DNA of 64,000 nucleotides, taken from the NCBI RefSeq assembly GCF_001429185.1, contig NZ_LMIW01000001.1:419641-483640 (forward strand). The letters are read 5' to 3'. Position numbers and translations under genes: made by a program. This stretch comes from Terrabacter sp. Root85 (lineage in GTDB: Bacteria; Actinomycetota; Actinomycetes; Actinomycetales; Dermatophilaceae). The notes beneath the pieces are model-generated. The model saw nothing but the letters and a program-made list of their open reading frames with translations. It ran no database searches and was not told the DNA's origin. This document shows positions 34,370-43,064 of this stretch, one piece after another (positions within the stretch are counted from its first letter, which is position 1; each line of letters opens with the position of its first letter).

Positions 34370-34996
34370 ATGCGCGAGCAACGAGAAGCGCACAGCACCG
34401 ACGCGGTGCGACGTGGGCCCACGCACCGGATGACGGGGCCGACGACTCCGCCGTCCGCGGGCGAGGCGGCGCCGCAGGCCGCGTCCGGCTTCCCGGTCTT
34501 CGCCGTGCGCGAGTGGGCCTCGCGGTACTACGAGCAGGAGCGGCTCGAGCGGGACGCGGCCTGGGGGCGCCTCGCCTGGCCCTTCGCGGTCGCGCTCGGG
34601 CTCGCGGCCGGGGCCGCCGTCGTGGCGTGGCGCTGGCCGGTCGGCGAGTCCGACCTCGGGCTGGGTCTGGCGGTCGTTCTGGCCGCCGCCGCCGTCGGCG
34701 TGACGATCGGCGGCCTGCTCCGGGTGAGGGCGATCCGCGCGCGACGCGCCGTGGCCGCGGCCCGACCGGCCACCCTCGAGAGCCTCCCCGAGAGCGCCCG
34801 CGCGGTGGTGCTCGACTCCCCGCGCCTGCGCTTCCGTCGGCCTGCCGACGGTCCCGGCTTCGCGGCCCTGCGTGACGACGTCGCCGCCGCCGCGCCCGTC
34901 GGGGAGTTCGCGGCCTCCGTGCTCGTGTGGTCCCTCGTGATGCGCGACCACGTCGACGGGACCCTCGAGGACTGGGTGCGCGGCCGCCACACCTGA
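34370..34996 (+). CDS. two-span membrane protein of unknown function
   Basis: A 208-residue protein. A hydrophilic N-terminus of about 60 residues ends in FAVREWASRYYEQERLERD. Two membrane spans follow (AWPFAVALGLAAGAAVVAWRW and GLGLAVVLAAAAVGVTIGGLL) and then a soluble C-terminal domain of about 90 residues. No family is recognised. AGGGG precedes the ATG. A 15-bp inverted repeat lies just upstream. Confidence 0.7.
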   Translation: MREQREAHSTDAVRRGPTHRMTGPTTPPSAGEAAPQAASGFPVFAVREWASRYYEQERLERDAAWGRLAWPFAVALGLAAGAAVVAWRWPVGESDLGLGLAVVLAAAAVGVTIGGLLRVRAIRARRAVAAARPATLESLPESARAVVLDSPRLRFRRPADGPGFAALRDDVAAAAPVGEFAASVLVWSLVMRDHVDGTLEDWVRGRHT

Positions 34997-35121
34997 CTCC
35001 CGCGCCCGACCACCCGGGCCGGACGATCGCGCCTCGGCGGGTCGCGGGTTCGGCTGGGGTCGGGCGGTCGGGCATACTGACGGCGGGTTCGGAACGGTGC
35101 GGACGCGCCGAGTCGGACCAC

Positions 35122-35194
35122 GGGCCTCTAGCTCAGTCGGTAGAGCATCGGACTTTTAATCCGCCGGTCGTCGGTTCGAGCCCGACGGGGCCCA
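35122..35194 (+). tRNA. tRNA-Lys (anticodon TTT)
   Basis: A 73-nt cloverleaf. The acceptor stem is GGGCCTC with GGGGCCC, the D-loop is TAGCTCAGTCGGTAGAGCA, the anticodon loop is CTTTTAA with TTT at 35155-35157, and the T-arm is GTCGGTTCGAGCCCGAC. The discriminator is A and no CCA is encoded. Anticodon-stem pairing is slightly imperfect at its top pair. Confidence 0.95.
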
Positions 35195-35267
35195 CGAGCG
35201 TGACGCCACGGCATACGACAGGCGTGCGCCCCCTGTGTGCCGTCCGCTCCGACAGGAAGTCACGACC

Positions 35268-36461
35268 GTGAACGACGCGTTCGTCTACGACGCCGTACGC
35301 ACCCCGTTCGGCCGCTTCGGTGGCGCCCTCGCGGCGACCCGCCCCGACGACCTCGGGGCGCTCGTCGTGCGCGCGGTCGTCGACCGGTCCCCCGGCCTCA
35401 CCGCCGACGCCGGTCTCGTCGACGAGGTCGTCTTCGGCAACGCGAACGGCGCCGGCGAGGAGAACCGCAACGTCGCGCGCATGGCGACCCTGCTCGCCGG
35501 CCTGCCGACGAGCGTCCCGGGCACGACGGTCAACCGCCTCTGCGGCTCGAGCCTCGACGCGGCGATCATCGCATCGCGGCAGATCGAGACGGGTGACGCC
35601 GACGTCGTGCTCGTCGGCGGCGTCGAGTCCATGACGCGAGCACCGTGGGTCATGCCGAAGACCGAGAAGCCCTATCCCGTGGGCAATCTCGAGCTCTCGT
35701 CGACGACGCTCGGCTGGCGCCTCGTCAACCCGAGGATGCCGTCGGAGTGGACGGTGTCGCTCGGTGAGGCCACCGAGCAGCTGCGCGAGCGGCACGGCGT
35801 GACCCGTGAGCGCCAGGACGCGTTCGCCGCGCGGTCGCACCGACTCGCGGACGGAGCGTGGACCGAGGGCTTCTACGACGACCTCGTCGTGCCGGTCCCC
35901 GGTGTCGAGCTCGCCCGCGACGAGTCGATCCGCGCCGACACGACGGCCGAGCGCCTCGCCGGGCTGCGCACCTCGTTCCGCACCGAGGGTGGCACCGTCA
36001 CCGCCGGCAACGCCTCGCCGCTCAACGACGGCGCCTCCGCGGTGCTGCTCGGTAGTGCCGGCGCCCAGGAGCGCCTCGGGCTCGCCCCGATCGCACGCAT
36101 CGCCGGTCGCGGCGCGAGCGCCCTCGACCCGCAGTACTTCGGCTTCGCGCCCGTCGAGGCCGCCGAGCGAGCCCTCTCCCGTGCCGGCATCACGTGGGCC
36201 GACGTGTCGGCCGTCGAGCTCAACGAGGCCTTCGCCGCGCAGTCGCTCGCCTGCGTCGACGCCTGGGACATCGACCCCGACATCGTCAACCGGCACGGCG
36301 GGGCCATCGCCATCGGCCACCCACTGGGAGCCTCGGGCGGCCGCATCCTCGGCACACTGGCGCGCGACCTGCAGCGCTCCGGGGGTCGCTGGGGCGTCGC
36401 GTGCATCTGCATCGGCGTCGGTCAGGGACTCGCCGTCGTCCTCGAGAACGTCACCGCCTGA
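35268..36461 (+). CDS. acetyl-CoA C-acyltransferase (thiolase)
   Basis: A 397-residue degradative-type thiolase. The catalytic residues are visible: Cys near 91 in NRLCGSSLDA, His near 350 in AIGHPLGASG and Cys near 384 in CICIGVGQG. It cleaves or condenses 3-ketoacyl-CoA; the closest named relatives include beta-ketoadipyl-CoA thiolases, but no aromatic-catabolism genes are nearby. GTG follows AGGAAG; the earlier ATG lacks a ribosome site. It stands alone between tRNA-Lys and the convergent sugar-acid locus. Confidence 0.9.
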   Translation: MNDAFVYDAVRTPFGRFGGALAATRPDDLGALVVRAVVDRSPGLTADAGLVDEVVFGNANGAGEENRNVARMATLLAGLPTSVPGTTVNRLCGSSLDAAIIASRQIETGDADVVLVGGVESMTRAPWVMPKTEKPYPVGNLELSSTTLGWRLVNPRMPSEWTVSLGEATEQLRERHGVTRERQDAFAARSHRLADGAWTEGFYDDLVVPVPGVELARDESIRADTTAERLAGLRTSFRTEGGTVTAGNASPLNDGASAVLLGSAGAQERLGLAPIARIAGRGASALDPQYFGFAPVEAAERALSRAGITWADVSAVELNEAFAAQSLACVDAWDIDPDIVNRHGGAIAIGHPLGASGGRILGTLARDLQRSGGRWGVACICIGVGQGLAVVLENVTA

Positions 36462-36666
36462 GCTCTCGCAGCCCCGGCCGGACCCACCAGCCGGACCCAG
36501 CCACGCGGCATATGCCCGGGGCGCGCGATCTGCGGACGCGCGGCGAGTGCGGCCTCTCCCCAGGAGTGCGCCCTCACCTCGGTGGTGCGGGTTGCAGCGC
36601 GCACCCCTGCGGGGAACGTGCACGCGTGCGCGACCCGCGGACGTCCGCCCCACGCGCCGGCGCGGC
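36462..36666. other. 205-bp convergent intergenic region
   Basis: The gap between the thiolase and the SDR gene contains the palindrome GGCATATGCC near 36508 and a direct repeat of CCGGACCCA. I see no convincing terminator hairpin and no small gene. Confidence 0.4.
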
Positions 36667-37410
36667 TCACGGCAGGGACGCGCCCCCGCACATGACGATG
36701 GTCTGACCCGTCACCATCGCGCCGGTCGGCTCGAGCAGGAAGCGGGTCAGGGCCGCGACCTCCGACGGCTCGACGAGCCGGCCGAGGGGCGGCACGACGG
36801 GTGGCACCGACGCCCGGTTGGGGTCGCCGAGCATCGCCGTCCGCGTCGGCCCCGGCGCGACGACGTTGACGGTGATCCGTCGCGGGGCGAGCTCCGACGC
36901 CCAGGCCCGCGCCATGGCCGCGAGGGCGGCCTTCGTCGCGGCGTACTGGCTCTTGCCGGGGACCCCTGTCATGGTGCGGCTGCCGACGAGGACGACCCGG
37001 CCCCCGTCGCCGAGGACGCCGATGAGCCCGCCCACGACGAGCTCGGCGCCGCGCACGTGCACGGCCCACATGCGCTCTCCCTGCTCGGGCCGCAGGTCGC
37101 CGACGCCGGCGGAGTACTGCAGACCGGCGGCGTGGACGATGGCGTCCACGCCGCCGATCGCGGTCCCACGCACCGCGCGCACGGCCTCGTCGGCCGAGAT
37201 CACGTCGGCCAGGTCGCACGGCACCCACGTGGCGGCGTCCGACAGCGCACCGCGCGAGCGGCTGAGCCCGAGGACGTGCCACCCGGCACCGACGAGGTCG
37301 TGGGCGATGGCGAGACCGATGCCCGAGCTGGCCCCCGTGACGACCGCGGTGCGTGTCGCGCACCCGTCGGGTGGGGTGGCGGCCGGCTCGGGCCGCGTCG
37401 GCGCTGTCAC
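36667..37410 (-). CDS. short-chain dehydrogenase/reductase
   Basis: A 247-residue SDR with the NAD(P) loop TGASSGIG (about residues 25-32), an HAAG in place of NNAG, and the catalytic SQYAATK with an upstream serine (VGSRTMTG). It ends in a VMCGGASLP tail typical of sugar-acid or polyol dehydrogenases. Its GTG overlaps the TGA of the sialidase-like gene (GTGA), making it the last gene of the eight-gene minus-strand arm. The substrate is unknown; oxidation of a sugar or sugar acid is likely from context. Confidence 0.87.
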   Translation of the reverse strand: MTAPTRPEPAATPPDGCATRTAVVTGASSGIGLAIAHDLVGAGWHVLGLSRSRGALSDAATWVPCDLADVISADEAVRAVRGTAIGGVDAIVHAAGLQYSAGVGDLRPEQGERMWAVHVRGAELVVGGLIGVLGDGGRVVLVGSRTMTGVPGKSQYAATKAALAAMARAWASELAPRRITVNVVAPGPTRTAMLGDPNRASVPPVVPPLGRLVEPSEVAALTRFLLEPTGAMVTGQTIVMCGGASLP

Positions 37411-38648
37411 CGGGATGGGCCCCGGCGGAGGCGGTCGACGACGTCGGCGGGCAGGTGCACGTGCTTGATGGCACGCCGGTGGTAGGTGTAGGCCACGTGC
37501 AGGTCACCGTCCGGGCCCGGCAGCACCGAGGGATAGGACAGCTCGCGGTTGAGCCCGTCACGTGAGTTGTTGGACATGCAGTAGCCGTCGCCGGTCTCGA
37601 GATCCACCTGCACGGGCCAGCTGCGCCCGTCGTCGGGGCTGAGGCCCAGCGTCATGGGCGCCCTCGGTGCGCCCCAGAACGCCGTCCGTCGACCTGCGGC
37701 CTCGGCCGCCTCGGGCGCCGGCTCCGCGACGACCGGACCGTCGAGTCCGTCGACGACACCCTCGTCGTCGATCTCGTCATAGAGGGACACCCGGCGTTCG
37801 GTGGCGTCGAGCGCCGAGCTCCGGTTGAAGACGAGCGCGACCTCGCCGCCACCGACGGCGACGGCCTGGAGCGAAGAGTTGTTGTTGGGCAGCGCGGTCG
37901 GAGTCGGCTCGGCCCACGTCAGACCGGCGTCGGTCGACGTCGTCTCCCACACGTGGTCGGCCCAGCGGCTCCGGAAGCAGGCCCAGAGCGAACCATCTTG
38001 TCGCTGAACGATGTTCATGTGCACGCAGCCGAGCGAGCCGGGCACCGGAGCTTCGGACCAGCTCGCGCCACCGTCGTCGCTCCACCACACGCTCGACGTG
38101 TCCTCGTTGCCGACCCACTTCTCGCCGGGCACGGTGACACAGTTGAAGACGGGCAGCAGGACGCGGCCGCCGGCGATCACGACGGGCGGTTGGCGCACGA
38201 AGACCCCACCGTCCTCGGTCGCCGGGAGCAGCACCGTCGGCTCCTCCCACGTGTCCCCGCCGTCGCGCGACACGCGGCGGCGCACCTCCGACGTGTCCTG
38301 GTTGCCGGCGAGCTGCGCGGTGTAGAGCAGCCAGACGTCGCCGTCGGGTGCCGTGAACAGGACCGGGTTCTGCTCCGACCGCGTCGGGTCGTCGCTCAGC
38401 GGCACCGGGGGGAGCCAGGTGTCCGCGCCGGACGGCATACGACTGAGGTAGGCGGTGATGTCGCTGACGCCCTCCTGGGTGCCGCCGAACCACACGCACG
38501 CGAGGTCGCCGTTCGGCAGCCACGCGAGGTTGGCGGCGTGGCACTGCACCGTCGGGGTGGGGAGGTATGCCGTGTGGCCGCCTCCGTCGCGCGGGCGCAG
38601 CACGCCGTCGGTCGGGAGCACCTCGGCGGACGCACTGGAGACGCTCAC
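37407..38648 (-). CDS. sialidase-family (Asp-box beta-propeller) protein
   Basis: A 413-residue six-bladed propeller-like protein with four Asp boxes: SRDGGDTWEE, SDDGGASWSE, STDAGLTWAE and SPDDGRSWPV. It also has an ACVWFGGTQEG segment near the N-terminus and RELSYPSVL near the C-terminus, typical of exo-sialidase-like proteins. There is no signal peptide, so it acts in the cytoplasm if expressed as read. It overlaps both neighbours by four bases (GTGA). It might hydrolyse an imported sugar-acid glycoside or lactone; activity on sialic acid is not implied, since no sialate genes are present. Confidence 0.82.
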   Translation of the reverse strand: MSVSSASAEVLPTDGVLRPRDGGGHTAYLPTPTVQCHAANLAWLPNGDLACVWFGGTQEGVSDITAYLSRMPSGADTWLPPVPLSDDPTRSEQNPVLFTAPDGDVWLLYTAQLAGNQDTSEVRRRVSRDGGDTWEEPTVLLPATEDGGVFVRQPPVVIAGGRVLLPVFNCVTVPGEKWVGNEDTSSVWWSDDGGASWSEAPVPGSLGCVHMNIVQRQDGSLWACFRSRWADHVWETTSTDAGLTWAEPTPTALPNNNSSLQAVAVGGGEVALVFNRSSALDATERRVSLYDEIDDEGVVDGLDGPVVAEPAPEAAEAAGRRTAFWGAPRAPMTLGLSPDDGRSWPVQVDLETGDGYCMSNNSRDGLNRELSYPSVLPGPDGDLHVAYTYHRRAIKHVHLPADVVDRLRRGPSR

Positions 38649-39448
38649 GACTCTCCCCGCGCCGCCTTGAGGTGGGCCGTCGCGGCCTGCTCGAGGTGGA
38701 TGAGGTCGGACGAGACGGTGGCGAGGGTGAAGCCCTGGCCGAGGCGCTTGGCGGCGACCTCACCACTCGGCGTGTGGAAGCCGGCGGCGATGCCGGCAGC
38801 CTTGGCAGCGCTCAGGATCCGGTCGACAGCGGCCTCGAAGGCCTCGTCGACGGCGGGGTCGGTCGACGTCGCCCCACCCACGGCGATGCGCAGGTCGGAG
38901 GGCCCGATATAGAGCCCGTCGATCCCCGGTGTCGCCGCGATGGCCTCGACGTTCTCGAGGCCCTGGGGCGTCTCGATCATGGCGAGCACGACGGTCGCCG
39001 CGTTGGAGTCTGCCGGGTTCGGGCCGATCCGCAGCTGCGACCGCATCGGGCCGTAGGAGCGGATGCCCAGCGGCGGGTACTTCGCGAACGACACCGCGCG
39101 GGCCGCGTCCTCGGCCGTGTTGACGAGGGGCACGATGATGCCGGCTGCGCCTGAGTCGAGGGCCTGCCCGATGAGGAAGGGGTCGTTGGCGCCGACCCGG
39201 ACCATGCCGACGGACTCGCCGCCCGCGTCGATGGCCGTCATGCCGGCGAGGATGCCCTTGTAGTCGAGCAGACCGTGCTGGGCGTCAAAGCAGACGTAGT
39301 CGTAGCCGAGACGGGCGAGCCGCTCCGTCGACGCCGGGGAGTCGATGATGACCCAGTAGCCGAGGATCGTCTCGCGGGCCCGGACCCGCCGGGCGTAGTC
39401 GAGCACCCGCTCGCGGCTGCGTTCCATCGCGGTGCCCCCGCCGCTCAT
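38645..39448 (-). CDS. HpcH/HpaI family aldolase
   Basis: A 267-residue class II, pyruvate-type aldolase. Typical segments are YDYVCFDAQHGLLDY (catalytic histidine), GIIVPLVNTAEDA, and MIETPQGLENVEAIAATPGIDGLYIGPSDL (metal-binding glutamate and aspartate; here split for length). Relatives cleave 2-keto-3-deoxy sugar acids or related hydroxy-keto acids to pyruvate or a pyruvate analogue and an aldehyde. I chose the ATG that overlaps the aldo-keto reductase stop (ATGA); an ATG seven codons later is also possible. Confidence 0.88.
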   Translation of the reverse strand: MSGGGTAMERSRERVLDYARRVRARETILGYWVIIDSPASTERLARLGYDYVCFDAQHGLLDYKGILAGMTAIDAGGESVGMVRVGANDPFLIGQALDSGAAGIIVPLVNTAEDAARAVSFAKYPPLGIRSYGPMRSQLRIGPNPADSNAATVVLAMIETPQGLENVEAIAATPGIDGLYIGPSDLRIAVGGATSTDPAVDEAFEAAVDRILSAAKAAGIAAGFHTPSGEVAAKRLGQGFTLATVSSDLIHLEQAATAHLKAARGES

Positions 39449-40437
39449 CGGTTGTACCCCGGCATGGATCCGGCGATCGCCAGGCCCGCCTCGTCGCACG
39501 CGGTGATGACGTCGTCGGGGAGCGGACCGGCTTGTGCAGCAGTGATGTTGGCCTCCAACTGGTGTGGTTTGGATCCCCCGAGCAGCACCGACGTCACGAC
39601 CGGCTTGCTCAGCAGCCAGCGCAGCGACAGCTCGGGGAGGGTGATGCCGGCCTCCGACGCGATGGCGCCGAGGGCCTCGATGACCGCGAACGTCTCGGCG
39701 TTCCAGTAGCGGTCCTTGTACATCGCCGCGAGTGCCGACGAGCCGAAGCGCCCCTCGCCCGGCGACTCGGTGAAGGAGTGGCGACCGGTGAGCAGGCCGC
39801 CGCCGAGCGGGTTGTAGACGATGGTCGCCAGGCCCTTGCTCGTCGCGAACTCGGAGTACTCCGCCTCGATGCGACGGGCGACGAGGTTGTAGAGCTGCTC
39901 GGCCAGGATCGGTCGTGGCGTGCCGAGGGCGTCGCACGCCGCGAAGACGTCGCCGATCTGCCAGGCCGAGAAGTTCGAGACACCGATCGCGCGGACCGTG
40001 CCCTCCTTGACGAACTCGCCCAGGGCAGCGACGGTCTCGTCGATCGGCACCGAGCGGTCGGGCTGGTGGAGGTAGTAGACGTCGACGTGGTCGGTGCGCA
40101 GCCGGCGCAGGCTGGCCTCGAGCGAGGCCCGCAGTCCCGCGGCCGAGAGGAGCGGTGCGTCACCCGCGTCACCGGGGTAGATGCCGGCCTTGGTCGCGAT
40201 CGTCGCGGCGTCACGCCGGCCGACGAGGATCTCGGCGAGCATCTCCTCACTGCGCCCGGCGGCATACCCGTTGGCGGTGTCGATCGAGGTGATGCCGGCG
40301 TCGAGCGCGGTGTCGACCATGGTGCGGGCCGTGTCGACGTCGACGGTGTCGCCGAACGTCATGGTCCCGAGGACGAGTCGCGAGAGCGGTCGGTCGAGAC
40401 CCGGCAGGTCGGTGGTCGGGAGGGCTGCGGTCGTCAT
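39445..40437 (-). CDS. aldo/keto reductase
   Basis: A 330-residue TIM-barrel oxidoreductase. The catalytic tetrad is visible as DTANGYAAGRSEE (Asp and Tyr), ATKAG (Lys) and YYLHQPD (His), and the C-terminal GGSKPHQLEANI binds NADPH. It probably interconverts a sugar aldehyde or ketone with its alcohol within the sugar-acid pathway. It overlaps the ABC ATPase gene upstream and the aldolase downstream by four bases each. Confidence 0.88.
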   Translation of the reverse strand: MTTAALPTTDLPGLDRPLSRLVLGTMTFGDTVDVDTARTMVDTALDAGITSIDTANGYAAGRSEEMLAEILVGRRDAATIATKAGIYPGDAGDAPLLSAAGLRASLEASLRRLRTDHVDVYYLHQPDRSVPIDETVAALGEFVKEGTVRAIGVSNFSAWQIGDVFAACDALGTPRPILAEQLYNLVARRIEAEYSEFATSKGLATIVYNPLGGGLLTGRHSFTESPGEGRFGSSALAAMYKDRYWNAETFAVIEALGAIASEAGITLPELSLRWLLSKPVVTSVLLGGSKPHQLEANITAAQAGPLPDDVITACDEAGLAIAGSMPGYNR

Positions 40438-41282
40438 GAGGCCTTCTCGGTCTCGGCCGTGCGGGAGGCGGCGATGTGGCGGATGAGGTGACGCGGCTTG
40501 ATGCCGGTCATGAGCCCCGGCTCGAGCGCGGAGCGGCGCAGGCGCTGGGTGTACTCCTCCTGCGGCCGCGAGAGGAGGTCGTCGGTGCGCCCGCTCTCGA
40601 CGATCCGGCCGGCGCGCATGACGACCGTGTCCTGCGAGATGGCACGGACGACGCCGAGGTTGTGCGAGATGAAGAGGTAGGTCAGGCCCGTCTCGGCCTG
40701 GATGTCGGCGAGCAGCTCGAGGACCTGTGCCTGGACGGAGACGTCGAGCGCACTCGTCGCCTCGTCGCAGACGAGCAGCTCCGGACCGGACGCGAGCGCC
40801 CGGGCGATGCCGATGCGCTGGCGCTGCCCGCCGGAGAACTCGGGGGGCTTGCGTTCGAGGGCCGTGCGCGGCAGTCCGACCCGCTCGATGAGCGCGGCCG
40901 CCTTGTCGCGCTGGGCCTTGCGCGACTTCTCCCCGCGCACCCGGATCGGCTCGGCGACGATCTCCTGCGCCGTCAGGTGGGGGTCGAGCGAGCCGTACGG
41001 GTCCTGGAAGACCATCTGCACCCGGTGGCGGATCGGGCGCAGCTGCTTCTCGGAGAGCCGGGCGAGGTCGGTGCCGTCGAGGTCGATGACACCGGAGGTC
41101 GGCGTCAGCAGCCGGACGAGCGCCTTGGCGATCGTCGACTTGCCGCAGCCGGACTCCCCCACGATGGCGAGGGTGCCGCCGCGCGGGACGCTGAAGGACA
41201 CGTCGTCGACGGCGCGGAAGACGTCCTTGCCGGTGCCGTACTCGACGACGAGGTTGCTGACGGTGAGCAGGTCCTCAGCCAT
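40434..41282 (-). CDS. ABC importer ATPase, DppF/OppF type
   Basis: A 282-residue ATPase with Walker A GESGCGKST (about residues 40-48), the variant signature FSGGQRQR, Walker B LLVCDEATSALD and an oligopeptide-type C-terminal extension (TQRLRRSALEPG). One of two paired ATPases of a nickel/peptide/opine-family importer. It overlaps the other ATPase gene by 8 bp. Confidence 0.92.
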   Translation of the reverse strand: MAEDLLTVSNLVVEYGTGKDVFRAVDDVSFSVPRGGTLAIVGESGCGKSTIAKALVRLLTPTSGVIDLDGTDLARLSEKQLRPIRHRVQMVFQDPYGSLDPHLTAQEIVAEPIRVRGEKSRKAQRDKAAALIERVGLPRTALERKPPEFSGGQRQRIGIARALASGPELLVCDEATSALDVSVQAQVLELLADIQAETGLTYLFISHNLGVVRAISQDTVVMRAGRIVESGRTDDLLSRPQEEYTQRLRRSALEPGLMTGIKPRHLIRHIAASRTAETEKAS

Positions 41283-42114
41283 GGCTGGCCTCCTTGACGA
41301 GCGGCTCGCTGGCGCCCGGGTCCTCCCAGGGACCGAGCTCGGGGATCGCTCCGAGCAGCTTCTGGGTGTAGGGGTGCTGGGGGTGGTCGACGACGTCGGT
41401 CACCGGGCCGCCCTCGACGAAGGCGCCTGCCTTCATGACGTGGACGCGGTCGCTCATGAGCCTCGCCACGCCGAGGTCGTGGGTGATGAGCAGCAGCGCG
41501 ATGCCCGTCTGCTCCTGCAGCTCGAGGAGCAGGTCGAGGATGCCCGCCTGCACCGTGACGTCGAGCGCGCTCGTCGGCTCGTCGGCGACGATGAGGTCGG
41601 CGTCGGTCGAGACCGCCATCGCGATGAGGACGCGCTGGAGCATGCCGCCCGAGAGCTGGTGCGGGTAGGCGTCGAACTGCTTGGCGGGGTTGCGGATGTG
41701 CACCTGCTCCATGAGCGACAGCGCCCGTGCCTTCGCCTCGGCCCGGCCGAGGTCGGGATACTTGATCCGGACGGCTTCGGTCATCTGCCGGCCGATGGTG
41801 CGGATCGGGTTGAGGGCCGTCATGGGGTCCTGCGGGATGAGCGCCACGGCCCGGCCACGGAGCTTGTCGATGACCTTCCGGCTGCCCGTGACGTCCTGGC
41901 CGCCGATGCGGGCCTCGCCCGAGATGACCGCGAGGTCGTCGGGCAGCAGGCGCAGGATCGCCATCGCCGTCGTCGACTTGCCCGAGCCGGACTCGCCGAT
42001 GATCGTCACCGTCTCGCCCTGGTCGATGTAGAAAGTGACGCCGTCGACGGCGCGCACGACGCTCGTCCCGGTCAGCAGCTCGACCTGCAGGTCCGTGACC
42101 TCGAGGACTCTCAT
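41275..42114 (-). CDS. ABC importer ATPase, DppD/OppD type
   Basis: A 279-residue ATPase with Walker A GESGSGKST, signature LSGGMLQR, Walker B LIVADEPTSALD and the peptide-family tail HPYTQKLLGAIPE. It pairs with the DppF-type subunit. Its ATG overlaps the permease stop (ATGA). The longer open frame upstream lies within the permease gene. Confidence 0.92.
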   Translation of the reverse strand: MRVLEVTDLQVELLTGTSVVRAVDGVTFYIDQGETVTIIGESGSGKSTTAMAILRLLPDDLAVISGEARIGGQDVTGSRKVIDKLRGRAVALIPQDPMTALNPIRTIGRQMTEAVRIKYPDLGRAEAKARALSLMEQVHIRNPAKQFDAYPHQLSGGMLQRVLIAMAVSTDADLIVADEPTSALDVTVQAGILDLLLELQEQTGIALLLITHDLGVARLMSDRVHVMKAGAFVEGGPVTDVVDHPQHPYTQKLLGAIPELGPWEDPGASEPLVKEASHG

Positions 42115-43064
42115 GTCTGGTCTCCCTTCGCGCGGCGCACCCGGTCGCGCAGGCCGTCTCCGACGAGGTTGACGCCGACGACGAGCAGCGCGATGGCCAC
42201 GCCGGGCACGGTGACGAGCCAGGGCTTGCCGGTGACGAAGAGCTCGCGTCCGTCGGAGATGATGCCGCCCCACGTGGGGTACGGCCGCTGGACGCCCGCT
42301 CCGAGGAACGACAGGGCGCTCTCGAGCAGCACGGCCTGGGCGAGCAGCAGGAGCACGACGACGAGCACCTGCTGGAGGATGTTGGGGACGACGTGCCGGC
42401 TGAGGATCGAGAGCTTCGGCAGCCCGAGCACCCGCGCGGCCGCGACGTACGGCTTCTCCCGCTCGACGAGCACGAGGGCGCGGGTGATGCGCGCCGGCTC
42501 GGGCCACTGGGCGAAGGCGATGACCAGCGTGATGACGGGGATCGACGGGCCGAAGAGCGCGACGACGAGGAGCAGCATGAGCAGCAGCGGCAGTGCCATC
42601 TGCGCCTCGAGCAGTCGCGAGATGATCGTGTCGACCCAGCCGCCGAAGTAGCCGGCCGCGGCGCCGGCGACGATGCCGAAGAGCCCCGAGACGAAGATCG
42701 CGAGGAAGCCGATGACGAGGGAGGTCTGGCCGCCGTGGAGGATGCGCGTGAGGAGGTCGCGTCCGTTGGGGTCGGTGCCGAGCAGGTGGCCCGCGCTGAA
42801 CGGTGGCAGCGACGACTCGCTCAGCCGACCGACGATCGGGTCGGGCAGCGGGAGGACGTTGGCCAGGACCACGGGGATGACGACGACACCGGCGCAGATC
42901 GCCCCGACCCAGATCTTCACGGTGCTGTAGCGGGCCCGGCGGGCCGCCGCCGACCGGCGCAGCAGCACCTTCGTCACGGCCGACTCGCGGCCGAGGATGG
43001 AGCCGGGGACCTCGGCGAGGTTCGGCACCTGCGGGTGGCCGGGCAGGTTCGTCGAGGTGGTCAT
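42111..43064 (-). CDS. ABC importer permease, DppC/OppC type
   Basis: A 317-residue permease. A cytoplasmic N-terminus of about 50 residues is followed by a first span, then HLLGTDPNGRDLLTRILHGGQTSL, a hallmark of DppC-type subunits. Five further spans follow, and the coupling loop reads AARVLGLPKLSILSRHVVPN. It overlaps its partner permease by four bases. Confidence 0.92.
   Translation of the reverse strand: MTTSTNLPGHPQVPNLAEVPGSILGRESAVTKVLLRRSAAARRARYSTVKIWVGAICAGVVVIPVVLANVLPLPDPIVGRLSESSLPPFSAGHLLGTDPNGRDLLTRILHGGQTSLVIGFLAIFVSGLFGIVAGAAAGYFGGWVDTIISRLLEAQMALPLLLMLLLVVALFGPSIPVITLVIAFAQWPEPARITRALVLVEREKPYVAAARVLGLPKLSILSRHVVPNILQQVLVVVLLLLAQAVLLESALSFLGAGVQRPYPTWGGIISDGRELFVTGKPWLVTVPGVAIALLVVGVNLVGDGLRDRVRRAKGDQT

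Noticed and set aside
37407-38648. Sialic acid catabolism in the 36.7-49.1 kb locus
   Set aside because: No sialate lyase, ManNAc kinase or epimerase, and no sialate-type transporter are present; only the propeller fold is shared.
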